From the NCBI GenBank assembly GCA_030142905.1, contig JASJOG010000051.1, positions 888,501 to 952,500 on the forward strand: a stretch of DNA of 64,000 nt, read 5' to 3'. Below are positions 1 through 10,032 of the stretch, piece after piece. The notes beneath the pieces were generated by a model that was not told the origin of the DNA, did no database searches, and was given only the letters and a program-made list of their open reading frames with translations. The position numbers and the translations under genes are program-made. Origin of the DNA: Heliopora coerulea. Taxonomy: Eukaryota > Cnidaria > Anthozoa > Scleralcyonacea > Helioporidae. The stretch's first letter is position 1. Each line of letters opens with the position of its first letter.

Positions 1-745
1 TTTAAGTTCTTGCCTTACCCCTTATGGGAATGGAACCCATAATCAGGTGGTCAGTGGATGCATGAAGCATCTAGGTACATGTAGTTAGTTCATGGACTCA
101 GATGGTAGAGCAATGGTTATACAAGTGTTGAGTGTTTATAGTGATGGTATGACATACATTCTGTCATTTAATCAAATCTTGATATGTCTAATATTAATTT
201 TGCATCAATGATTCAATGGAGTAAATTAGAAACATATCATCACACCATATTACCACATGCAGTCTACTGAAAAATTGATTCTATGTAAACATTAAACATA
301 TTGAGACTTGCAGACTGAGCAGTACAAACATTATATCATCACTGTGAACACTCATTACTTGTTTGCAACCTTTGCTTCACCATTTGAGTCTATGCAGCTT
401 GATAGAATCAATTCACATGTGGCTATGCCAATTGAACACTCTTTTATCTTCATTTAAATTAGCCAAAAATGTCTCATTTTTGCATTGACTTTCTTTGAAA
501 TACAGTCACTAGAACTAGGCATTTTAGGCTAACTTGAATGAATATAAAAGAATAAATACATTGGTGCAGCTATACAATTTTGGCTTATGGTTAGAGCATT
601 ATATTAGTGATCAGAAAGTTGTTTCTTCAATTCAATTCTGGGGCTTAGAAAAGCTTTTGTGGAATAAGAATCACAGAATCATGCCCAGTTTCAAACTTGG
701 TGTATTGGTTTGCATGTGTAATAATTACAGTGTACTTTGTTTTAG
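1..745. other. Presumed upstream intron or 5' flank of the SLC25A17-like gene
   Basis: No convincing coding exon is visible. The missing N-terminus of the carrier (about 20 residues by comparison with the human family member) should lie here or upstream of the window. A decayed piece of the tRNA-like SINE family B lies near 295-400. The interval ends in a TTTTAG acceptor at 741-745. Confidence 0.4.
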
Positions 746-806
746 GGTGGCATAACCTCATTGTCTATATTTTTTCCTTTGGATACTGCAAGGACACGTC
801 TTCAGA
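746..806 (+). CDS. SLC25A17: SLC25A17-like exon with repeat-1 carrier signature
   Basis: The acceptor TTTTAG precedes GGT in phase 0, and the donor GTATGA follows one extra base. It encodes 20 residues ending [10 protein letters not shown], the PxDxxR signature that kinks the first helix. The extra base joins the next exon to make Ile before DDKRKAKTT; human has VDEKRKSKTT there. Confidence 0.82.
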
Positions 807-3800
807 GTATGATTTGTTGTATTTTAACAGCATTGTATTCACTGTAGTGGCAAACTTAAGTTTATATGTACTACCAAGAGAAGTTTAACCCTTTCCTGCA
901 TATTGTTGTTGTACAACAACAAATTACAACAATAGATTGAATGAAAGCACAAAAAAAAAGAAAAAACGAAAGGAAAAAAATTCATGTAGAAAAAGGTTAA
1001 AAATAATGGATTGTTAACCCTTTCACTTTTGCACCAAAGAGGGTGCTGGTAGCACAGTGGTAGTGCATGTATCTCTCACCTCTGTGACTAGGACTCGATT
1101 CTGGCTCCTTGAAGTTATCTGATTAAAGTTACCTTGGTCACATGTGAAAAGAGTGTTGTCCACTTTGACTCTACCAAGCATCACAGGATTCCTCTGGGTA
1201 CTCTGGTTTCCTCCTGCAGTAACACAGGACCCATGAGGGGTGGCCCTTACTGGACCTCTATAGAGAACAGTTTAATAGGGAGCCAATAGGGTTATTCAGT
1301 ATAGATAAAGGCACTCTACCTTTGCCTTGGCTTCTTCAAAAGAAGTGATAAATTATTCAATCTACTGTATTAAGAAATCTATTGAAAATCAATTGAAATC
1401 TTTTCATGAGTCCAGTTTGCATACATTAAACTGAGCCTATATGCATAATTAGGGGTTATGGTTGAACAAGTAGTGGACAAGGCTAAGCAGTGCACTGTAT
1501 CAACAACTATGTGGACAAAGGTCAGTGTTATTTGCCAAACCTGAAGGCTGAGTAGTTCTTGAATAATTTTGGACATTACCTGGGGTGACAAAGTGTAGGG
1601 AGGCATGTTTGGTAGTAGGAGTGGCCACATGCCACATCCTCTGTTAATGGTTTAGTCTGAGCAGCTCACTACTGTAAGCAGGATGAAAGGTGGAGAAACT
1701 TCACAGTGTTAGTGTTATCAAAGCCTGGTCTTCTGTATGGTTGTAACAGTCCATGTTTATGACACAAAAAGTGTTAACACCACTGTTCCATGCTATATTG
1801 AGGTGATTGAATGTATGAGGGTAGGGCCCCTATTTTTATTGGCCGGGGGAGGAAGTCCCTGGTCCCTGTGCCTCACTTAGTGACACTTATTGAAGCTAAT
1901 GTAAATAATCAATATCAGGGAACTGAAGTAATAAGTGATTGATTCCACAGGTTAAAAACATGTGCAAATGGTTTTGTTTGTCGATAAGGTTTTGCTTGAG
2001 TACACAGTTTGATTTTTATTAACAGGGTAAATTTATTTACGAATTTGAGCCTCAGAAATAGTACGTGTCTGTTTTAACTGAGTTGATGTGTTAATTGCAG
2101 TTGATGACAAGAGAAAGGCAAAGACAACCTGGAAAGTTCTGCATGAAATTGCACAGGAGGAAGGGGTGTAAGTTAAATTGAAACTAATACTTCTTGTGGT
2201 ACTTATATAATAGGTATATTCCTCTCCCTTCTTTTTTTCTGGCCTTCACTGCTTACAGATTTCAACTCTAGTGTGCAAAGTCCTTTCCTCAGCATATCCG
2301 CAACTCAGTATCCCTTTTGTTTCCCATTCAATATGTCATCTGTATATAGCTTCTTTTACCTCAAAGACTTTATCCCATTTTACCTGAGTAACATTTACAT
2401 TCGTATAAGTGTCAAAGCTGCAGTGCATTATATAAAGTATCTTTATTTATACTGGATAATCCTACCAGCTACCTAAGCTGTTCTCTCTAGAAGTCCAGTA
2501 AGGGCCTACCCTCATGGGTCCATTGCCACTACAGGAGGAAACCGGAGTACCCGGATAAAAGCTGCGATGGTTGATAGAGTCAAAGTGAAGAACACTCTTG
2601 TCACACACGACAGATAACTACATGAAGCTGGAATCGAACCTTAGTCACAGTGGTGAGAGATACTGCACTACCACTGTGCCACCAGCAGCCCCAAATTGTA
2701 AGCTGTATGTTGGACAAATATGTAGGCACATCCACACCCTTGACTCAGACCACCGGAATTTCGTCTTTGACTGAAAGGGAATGGCCTATGTCATCACTCT
2801 AAAACATTCTTACTCACAAGCGCCCCACTGGCCACAGTCTATTTCAACGATTTCACAGTCCACACTCCCGCACCGTGTAAATCAGAACTCATACTCAGGC
2901 AGAGTCTTATGATCATCGAACTTAGTCCCAGCTTAAATGCAAATGTTAGTTTCATGCCGCTCTCGCCATTTAAGAATCCTGACGTGCTCGATTCTGAACG
3001 TAATTTATTTGCTTATTTATTTATTTATTTATTTATTTATATTTTTTGGTTTGATCAGAACAAACATTATTGAAGGTTAAGCGTGTACGGAACGGCTTTT
3101 GGATGAGACGACCGTAAAGCCCGTTTCAATGTGCTTCGTATGGGCAATTACTTTTTTGAATTACTTTAAATATAAAGGTGTATGCTATTGCGTGAATTCT
3201 TTGTGCAATTCGGCATGCGGGTGCAAACACCAATGTACCTTGTTTCTGTGAGTTTTTATCAAGCACAATCTATTTTGATGATTTCAAAGTTCACGCTTCC
3301 ACACCCTGTAAATCTAAACTCAATGTTTCATTCTAGCTGATGTTCAGTGCCGCTCACCCAGTTTTAGTCTCCTGTCTTGTACGGTTCTCCCACCCTTTTT
3401 TATTTATTTATTTATTTATTTATATTTAATTTGTTTGATCCAAACAATCATTAAAGTTTAAAGGTGGGAGAAGCGACATTTGGACGAGACGACTGTGAAG
3501 CCCGTTTCAATGTGCTTCATATAGGCAATTACTTTTTTGGATTACTTCCTTCCTGAAGAGCTGTTTGCACGGGCAGTTCTTGCGATTTATCTCGTCCGGA
3601 TGCATGTAATTGACTAAACAACTTACCAAAGTATTCTACTGTATAGGTTTGCATAAATGATTCGCAAGTCAATCCACTCAATCGCATACGTCAGGGGACT
3701 AAAAACCGCCGCAAAAATCGCCCGTGTTAACGGCCCCTAAAGCTTCATCTTACTGCGTGAATTCTAGGTGTATTTCTGTGTGTGCAGCACCAGTGCAACT

Positions 3801-6800
3801 TGTTTCCGTGAGTTTTTAACGAGGATGTCGTTGCTTTGTTTGGTTGTAGGACGTCCCTTTATCGTGGCCTTCTACCTGTTCTGTCCAGTCTCTACTGCTC
3901 CAATTTTGTCTATTTCTACACCTTTCATGGACTGAAAGCGGTGTATGTCTCTGAAAGTTCCCCAGAGACAGTCTTTCTGGATTTATTCTTGGGTTTTGTT
4001 GCTGGTGAGTATCTAAAGTTTATTGACGGCTAACATTTGAGTTAGCCCTCTCAGGAGTTAAAGTGTGAGATAAAACGTATTCCGAAAAATAATGTCATCT
4101 TGAAAGCTCAAAATATGATTCAATAACCAGGGTATCTTCGTGGGGCCTTTTTAGTGGGCGGTGCGTCTGGTGTTCTCTATTCGAGCGCACGGGGTCACGA
4201 AACCAGACTTGTTTTCCCAATGAAATAAAGACTTGACCGGACTACTGAGGTTTCTACAATAGTTTAAGTAGTCAACATAAAAACAATGAATTATAGGAAG
4301 ACAGCTCCGAACATTAGCATCTTGCAAACCCAGGATATGAGTTAGTAAACAAGACGAGAAAACGTTTCAGGTTATATTCGATTCTATTTCAAATTCATCG
4401 TAAGGTCTGACGATGACTTTGAAACAGAGTGACGATGATTCTGTGACGTCGACTCATTTTTTTTTTTAACTCTATCTTGTTTTAATCTTCTTGCTCCTTT
4501 CTAAGGTGTGATAAACGTCTTGGTTACAACACCGCTATGGGTGGCAAATACGAGGATTAAGCTTCAAGGAGTCAGCTTGAAGACAGAAGAAATGAATAAG
4601 ACGACAGACTACAATTACAGCGGACTTGTCGGTAATGTAGACTCTGTTCATTCGTGGTACAAAAGATAGTTATTGAGAACATGTGCGGCAAAATCCTGAA
4701 TCGCCCACTTGAAAACAATTATAATGACGTGTTTGAAAAGCCAAAAAGGTGAGGAAACTGCCGAAACTTAAGAGTGAAGACACTGTCGTCAGGCACAGTG
4801 GAAGCAAATCAGGATTTGGGGGGCTGGGTACCAATCCTAAAATGTCCTGCTTACATAGCTGCAGTCGTTAAAATTTTGTACAGTTTTTAATCCCACGTGA
4901 TCTAAATTGACCTAACAAATTGCTACTACAAATGAACAATATGTTTCGTTAATATCTATATCAACGAGAGAGAATACAGTTTCACCATACAATTACTTGA
5001 ACTACTCATCTATTTTTTCCCATCACACCAGGTCTACTACTTAAATTAGTAAATTTTGAGTTAAGTTGGTAAGCTTTAGTTTCATGTTCGTTAAAGTGTT
5101 TGGTTGTATGCTGTGCAAGCTATGTCAGTTGACTTGTAAATAGTCAGAATAACTCGCTTAGACCTCAGAGTTGTTCAAAGTACTTACATCTGACACAGCA
5201 CACAACTAACCACCTTTAGTAAAGTATTAAGACCATTATTATTGGGCGGGGCCAAAGTTCCCCCTAGCCCCCCACTTTTCCGCTTGCCCTGCTGTCGTTA
5301 CGTGCTGAGGCCATTCGACGAAGGGAAACGTGGGCTTCGAGATTTCACTCCGACGAAATTCCTACGCTTGAAACGTCATTATCTCCTCTCTTAAGTTTCA
5401 ATAGTTCCCTTACCTCAGCATTCTAGTTCTTTTTTTTATCATCAATCAAAAATTCGAAATGACAGGCCGATAAGGAAATAGTCAGGCCGTAAATACGTTT
5501 CAAACAGCGATATGAAAGTAGAGAGGTTCGACCTGTGTGAGAGCAGTGTGATGACCTGTTCATGCTCCCAGACCAAGAAATATGAATCATTGAACTGCTG
5601 GGAGACCGCAAGAAATTGAAAAACTATCCCGCGAACGAAGATTAACTCTTATCCTTCAGGATCAGTTTTCTAGCGTTTTATTTTTAATGTCCAGATTTCA
5701 CGGGAAATATATGAGATTACGATGCATTTTTTTTCGTTTGAATCAAATCCAGTTGGGCGATCGACACAGACAGACTAGCGCTTTTTAGACATTTAAGAAC
5801 GGTGTTAACCAGTGTTAAGGGATGTTTGCTGTTACAAACAAACAAATTATATTGGTATCTTCTCAATCCAAATTCCGAAATGCCCCAAATTTTCTAACTT
5901 ACCGAATATATTCCTACTTCGTCTTCATTAACGCGTATTACCTAAATGTATAACGAAATGTAAGTAAATAAATTTCAAGAGTCAAAAAGCTCCTTGGTAG
6001 CAGCAAGTGTACAGCTTCCTTTCAACAAGTGAAATTTGCTTGTAGTTTCGATTCAAGCAAAAATGGCCGCCCATTCGGTTTCAGCAGGCATTGTTCACTA
6101 GTTGAGATGGACCCTTTAAAGGCGCAGGCTCCATACATTTTGCCAGAGTTGTTTTGTTTTTACAGATGCAGTATACAAGATATTTCAGGCAGAAGGCTTC
6201 AGAGGATTGTGGAGTGGAACGAGAGCGTCGATAGTACTGGCCGCTAATCCGGCTATCCAGTTTGCGGTGTATGAAACTGTTAAGAGATACCTTAGGGGGA
6301 CTAGCAAAGAGGCGAGTGCGTAGTATCAACAACGTAATATCTTCCACCTTTGATGGCAAAAACACTTATTTACAAGGCGAAAAGATATTCCCTTAGAATC
6401 CCGAAACGTTTGAGCGCATCTTACTGGTTTCTTGACATCCACTCACTGCCATCGGGAAATTGAGCACGCTCATCAACAAATCCAAACTGTCATCTTACCA
6501 ACGAGGATATTAGCGCTACTTCAAGTAAACGAACCCATACCGGACATGTAGAGAAAAACTCTACTTGACCGCGGCTGGGATTCGAACCCGCGACCTTCGG
6601 TGTACTAGTCCGACGCTCTACCAACTGAGATACAAGGCCAAGCCGGGAGCAGGCAGCGGGATGACACTATTTGTATTTGATATTTCAAAACTAACTAGTG
6701 TCCTCCATATCAGCACAGAATAGGTCTGTTATGGCTCTAAAGTTAAGTAAATGCGTGGAACTATGTACTTGGGTGAAGGACAAGGATATTAGCGCTACTC

Positions 6801-8376
6801 CAAGGGAAGGTCGCGGGTTCGAATCTCAGCCGCGGTCAAGTAGAGTTTTTCTCTACTTGCCCGGTATGGATTTGTTTACTTGGAGTAGCGCTAATATCTT
6901 TGTCCTTCACCCAAGTACATAGTTCCACGCATCTTACCAACTGTGTGATTATAAAATAACCCACTAAAATCAAGCACAGTTTGGAGATATTTACGTGCCT
7001 GAATTACATGAAACAGTTGAGAAATTGCGATGAATATGACAAGGGTATTTTATCACTATTTTTTTCACATTCAGTTATATAGCCTTTTCTCAGCGAAATT
7101 GATGATGAATTTTTGATTGTCATTTTCACTTGTTTTTCCAACAGCTTCCTTCGTGGGAGTACTTTATGATCGGCGCTATTGCGAAAGCGGTATCGACCAT
7201 CATGACTTACCCCTGTCAAGTGGCACAGTGCAAACAAAGGGTAAGATCAGAACTCTCTGATAATCCGCAACAAACAAGGAAAGTCAATACATTTAGCTGT
7301 AATCGAGGCAAAAGTTTTTATCGAGATTAGGATAATTGCGTCAAGCTTCGAGAGTTCATTTTGTTGACAGTTTCCATGTGTATTGACTTGCAGACTGGTT
7401 ATTGGAAAGATGAGTCTAAAAGACCAAACTTCATTGTGATTATGACTCAAATCGTGAGGTAGGATTTTTGTGTGATGAATGAGCGCATGAAAATAGAAAC
7501 TGTTGCCGTGTAGCGCGGTAGGGTGAAGTAGTGTCACTTGATGTTCATTGTGGATCGATGTGGTATAGTGCAGTCAATGCAGTGCATGACAGTACGGTGT
7601 GCTGTTTGATGTGTATTTTTCAGTACATAGTGCGTAGTGTGTCGAACAGTGCAATGCAGGGTATGGTAAAGAGCTGTGGATAGTGCATAATAAAGTTAAT
7701 TATTTGTTGGACAACGAACCGGTTCCTTAAACAACGACACTAGTATTGCCGTATTACACTCACGAATTGATTTTCGTCGTCAAAACTGTGTATTGTTTAT
7801 AATACAAACTTCTGCCCTACATTAGTTCATGTCAGAATTATTCATAATGTACTTCTTGTTCACTGTACTTTTCTTATAATGTTCTACAATAATTCATGCA
7901 ATTTTCAAAACAAAATCTGCAGCTTGTACGAGATAATGTTTTGGCGGGAGAAACTTTAGCCAATGAGAACGTTGATAGGATTTTTACACTAGTTAAAAAA
8001 AAGTCGTATGACCAATCAGAACGTAGATAAGATACTTTTCCGGCCAATCGTAGCTTTCAAGTTCAAGCGTACTGCTTTTATTTGAGCTATTCATTGAGCC
8101 AAAATCTCAGTGTATAGTAAAACGAGTGAGGTAGTGCACGATATTTGGTCGTTTGTTCTTGGCATTTAAAGGTTCGATGGAAACGGTTCTTGTGAGGTAT
8201 TTAAGGATTTAATTCTTCGTTTTTTGATTTATAGACAAAGTGGTATTTTGGGACTTTATAAAGGACTTGAAGCAAAACTGACACAAACCGTGTTGACAGC
8301 AGCATTCATGTTTTTAACCTACGAGAAAATACTCACGTTTGCATTTATGTTGCTTGGGGTTGAGAAGCGAAAGTGA
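746..8376 (+). CDS. SLC25A17: Peroxisomal mitochondrial-carrier-family protein, SLC25A17/PMP34-like (5' partial, 8 exons)
   Basis: The exons are 746-806, 2101-2167, 3850-4004, 4506-4631, 6166-6311, 7145-7240, 7394-7458 and 8235-8376. Joined, they give 858 nt in one open frame, 285 residues plus TGA. The family's role is exchange of CoA, FAD, NAD and related cofactors across the peroxisome membrane by a six-helix carrier made of three repeats. Repeat 1 has [12 protein letters not shown] (residues 9-20). A stretch reading [14 protein letters not shown] and then [15 protein letters not shown] (repeat 2) closely follows human PMP34. Repeat 3 has [12 protein letters not shown]. The C-terminus contains LYKGLEAKL. 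Seven junctions are GT-AG and one appears to be GC-AG. The human protein is 307 residues, so only the start is missing. Assignment to this subfamily is strong; transport activity is inferred. Confidence 0.9.
1041..1320 (+). repeat. tRNA-derived SINE, family A, copy 1
   Basis: The 5' part resembles a tRNA promoter: box A-like TAGCACAGTGGTAGTGC and box B-like GGACTCGATTC. A body of about 200 bases follows, ending in ATAAAGGCACTC. The same body recurs at 2431-2692 (minus), 13865-14130 and 41171-41396. Confidence 0.75.
2101..2167 (+). CDS. SLC25A17: SLC25A17-like exon, matrix-side loop
   Basis: The acceptor is AATTGCAG and the donor GTAAGT. It encodes [21 protein letters not shown], a charged loop that in carriers precedes an even-numbered helix. 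Phases 1 in and 2 out match both neighbours. Confidence 0.88.
2431..2692 (-). repeat. tRNA-derived SINE, family A, copy 2
   Basis: This is a reverse-complement copy of the element at 1041, running from the tail (2431) back to the tRNA-like head (about 2692). With copy 1 it forms a widely spaced inverted pair flanking the exon at 2101-2167. Confidence 0.75.
3000..3830. repeat. Degenerate direct duplication inside a carrier-gene intron
   Basis: Two segments (about 3001-3265 and 3390-3825) share the same order: an ATTT run, a GTTTGATC...ACAA stretch, AAGCCCGTTTCAATGTGCTT, GGCAATTACTTTTTTG, then a GCGTGAATTCT...TTGTTTC(T/C)GTGAGTTTTTA block. The second segment carries an extra insertion before the last block. 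Confidence 0.6.
3850..4004 (+). CDS. SLC25A17: SLC25A17-like exon, helix 2-3 region
   Basis: The acceptor is GTTGTAG and the donor GTGAGT. It encodes [18 protein letters not shown], then [12 protein letters not shown], and ends in FLGFVAG. The YRG and [10 protein letters not shown] segments are hallmarks of the PMP34 branch. Confidence 0.93.
4506..4631 (+). CDS. SLC25A17: SLC25A17-like exon with repeat-2 signature
   Basis: The acceptor is TTTCTAAG and the donor GTAATG. It encodes [20 protein letters not shown] followed by a polar loop and YNYSGLV. The PLWVANTR motif is the second carrier signature, with Trp where other carriers have Asp, as in human PMP34. Confidence 0.93.
6166..6311 (+). 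CDS. SLC25A17: SLC25A17-like exon, helix 4 region, probable GC donor
   Basis: The acceptor is TTTTTACAG. It encodes [18 protein letters not shown], then [22 protein letters not shown]. The nearest GT (6320) leaves phase 2, which does not fit the next exon. Ending at GAG (6311) uses GCGAGT at 6312, a good match to the GC-AG donor consensus, and restores phase 0. Confidence 0.85.
6480..6925. repeat. Inverted pair of tRNA-derived SINE copies (family C)
   Basis: On the minus strand, 6563-6645 reads as a degenerate tRNA with D-arm CTCAGTTGGTAGAGC, a possible AGT (Thr) anticodon loop and T-arm GCGGGTTCGAATCCC. The acceptor and T stems do not pair properly, so it is a SINE head rather than a tRNA gene. 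A second copy of the shared parts (TAGCGCTACTCCAAG, GGTCGCGGGTTCGAATC, AAGTAGAGTTTTTCTCTACT) runs on the plus strand at about 6770-6925. The pair lies in the intron with the proposed GC donor. Confidence 0.65.
7145..7240 (+). CDS. SLC25A17: SLC25A17-like exon with repeat-3 signature
   Basis: The acceptor is TCCAACAG and the donor GTAAGA; both ends are in phase 0. It encodes [20 protein letters not shown] followed by [12 protein letters not shown]. It aligns with the human [20 protein letters not shown] region, including the degenerate third signature. Confidence 0.92.
7394..7458 (+). CDS. SLC25A17: SLC25A17-like short exon, last loop
   Basis: The acceptor is GACTTGCAG and the donor GTAGGA. 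The 65-nt exon starts in phase 0 and leaves two bases that make Arg with the first base of the next exon. It encodes [21 protein letters not shown], filling the gap between repeat 3's signature and LYKGLEAKL. Confidence 0.8.
8235..8376 (+). CDS. SLC25A17: SLC25A17-like last exon
   Basis: The acceptor is GATTTATAG. It encodes [20 protein letters not shown] followed by [12 protein letters not shown] and ends GVEKRK before TGA at 8374-8376. The human counterpart reads [20 protein letters not shown]. Confidence 0.93.
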
Positions 8377-9027
8377 GGAAAGTAGACCATCGATAGAACT
8401 GAAAGCCCATCTAAACGATACAATTCAAACATACCCTTAGCAAAATTTTTGAAATGAAATTTCAAGTACGGATCAGCCATTTCGTATGTGAATGCGTTCC
8501 AATTCCATGTGAAATGAAATTTCGACCCACGTTTGGCGACATTCAAAATGGTCAGCGATACATTTTGGAGCTAATGCTCTCTATACCATTACATTTACCA
8601 CCATATGTTCCATTGAATGTTTCGAATTTCGATGTTTGGTGCATTTCGTGGTGAATAAAGCCAACTAAATTAAGTAGGTAAATTGACAATTTATTAAATT
8701 TTCAAACTTATTCACGAGATAGAATTACTCCACTTGAACAAAATCCGACTTGACAACTTCCTTTAATATCTTGTAGTGTTGTTCTCCTTTGAGATATCTA
8801 CCTTGATATACGTTTTTAGAGAAATTCGTCGTAGAAAACCGAAGATTGTGAGCCTTAATTGTTACAATCGTAGCAGTCGTCACCTGATGTCACTATGAGG
8901 CCAGCAAAATTAAGTCTTCCGCGTTAAAAACACATCTTACGCGACTCGTGTTTTTTCACGCTTTTCTCCAGTCCAGCACACATCCCTCTGGTTTGAATCG
9001 CACTTTGGTCGGCACTAGAACATAACA
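8377..9027. other. Intergenic and 3' UTR sequence, no gene seen
   Basis: Apart from the candidate poly(A) hexamer there is nothing with coding character. Short open frames here overlap the end of the carrier gene or lack any family likeness. Confidence 0.5.
8654..8659 (+). terminator. Candidate poly(A) signal of the carrier gene
   Basis: AATAAA lies about 280 bases after the stop codon, the first clear hexamer downstream. In AT-rich DNA it can arise by chance. Confidence 0.35.
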
Positions 9028-9353
9028 AGTGAGACCAGGTAACCGTGTGGAGACTGGGACTAGAAAATTAAGTTATTTATTTACCTGATAACTTTTTGGA
9101 AACAATCGTTGGAGTTTAGGTTAAAATTTCACCAGGGATAACACGTCAACGGTTAGAATTAGGGTAAGGATTAGGGTTAGGATTAGGACCCTAACCTTAA
9201 TCCTAATTCTAACCATAGCATTCAGGATAATTGTGAATCTGAGAACTATTGACATGTCAAAATTATCTTGAATCTCAGGTGAGAGGATATCTGGTAAATA
9301 ATATACTTAATTTTCCATTCCCAGTCTCCACACGGTTAGCTGGTCTCAGTGGT
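9028..9353. mobile_element. MITE-like foldback element with telomere-like core
   Basis: About 55 bases at the left end (GTGAGACCAGGTAACCGTGT onward) are repeated in reverse complement at the right end with few mismatches. The core (9150-9220) is a second palindrome of degenerate TTAGGG/CCCTAA units. There is no open reading frame, so it is non-autonomous. No clean target-site duplication was identified. Confidence 0.7.
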
Positions 9354-9585
9354 TCCGTTCTTGTGCTGATCTCGCACTTTTAAAACACGAAAAGTATTAG
9401 TCATTTCTTGATCACTTTAGGCCAGCGGTTTGACTGTGCAGAATGTAGGGAGTATGAGTGTAACTCATACAGATGCTCAGCCAATTTGACAATTAACGGA
9501 AATTAAGCTATCAAATCGAGCTTGATCTCATAATGGGAATTAAATAGAAGTTTAAACCGCAAAGAGTGGTTGAAGCACTTGGAGT

Positions 9586-10032
9586 TCATCCCATTATGTA
9601 ATCCACACCTCTTGCGCTGTTGCCAGAGTATGTATTGCCAAGAGCTGTCACTTTGAGAAAGGAGAAGCTGAAATGATGAAAAACTTGCGATACTCCTTCG
9701 GCGCTCTTCTGATACTTTTGATCACGCAACACGTTGTTCCAACTACAATCGGAGATGTCCCGGAGCACCATGGTTAGTCGGATATTTTGAATCATTACGA
9801 GTAGCTTAGGATAGCTTCTTATTATTCGTTTGAACTGTTTACATGATGCTGATGTCATGTAAGGTTGGTTGTTCTCTCTCAGTCTGATGTATGCGATTAA
9901 CTCCGTTGAGTCATCACGAAATATTGCTTCATTTACGAGCGAATCGTGAGCAGGAATTGCGCCCCGAAACAACTTTGTATACGCCAGGTCGAGCAATATG
10001 TGTGAGAATCGTATACGCGTGAATGAGCCCAT
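9586..10032 (-). CDS. Unrecognised 148-residue open frame
   Basis: This is a single uninterrupted frame of modest length with mixed composition and no low-complexity bias, beginning MGSFTRIRFSHILLDLAYTK. I recognise no domain, signal peptide or membrane segment. It stands alone between the carrier and protease genes and may be chance or part of a repeat. Confidence 0.15.
   Translation of the reverse strand: MGSFTRIRFSHILLDLAYTKLFRGAIPAHDSLVNEAIFRDDSTELIAYIRLRENNQPYMTSASCKQFKRIIRSYPKLLVMIQNIRLTMVLRDISDCSWNNVLRDQKYQKSAEGVSQVFHHFSFSFLKVTALGNTYSGNSARGVDYIMG

Noticed and set aside
6563..6645. tRNA-Thr(AGT)-like sequence on the minus strand
   Set aside because: The D and anticodon arms are tRNA-like, but the T stem and acceptor stem do not pair and a second, rearranged copy lies 200 bases away; it is a SINE head.
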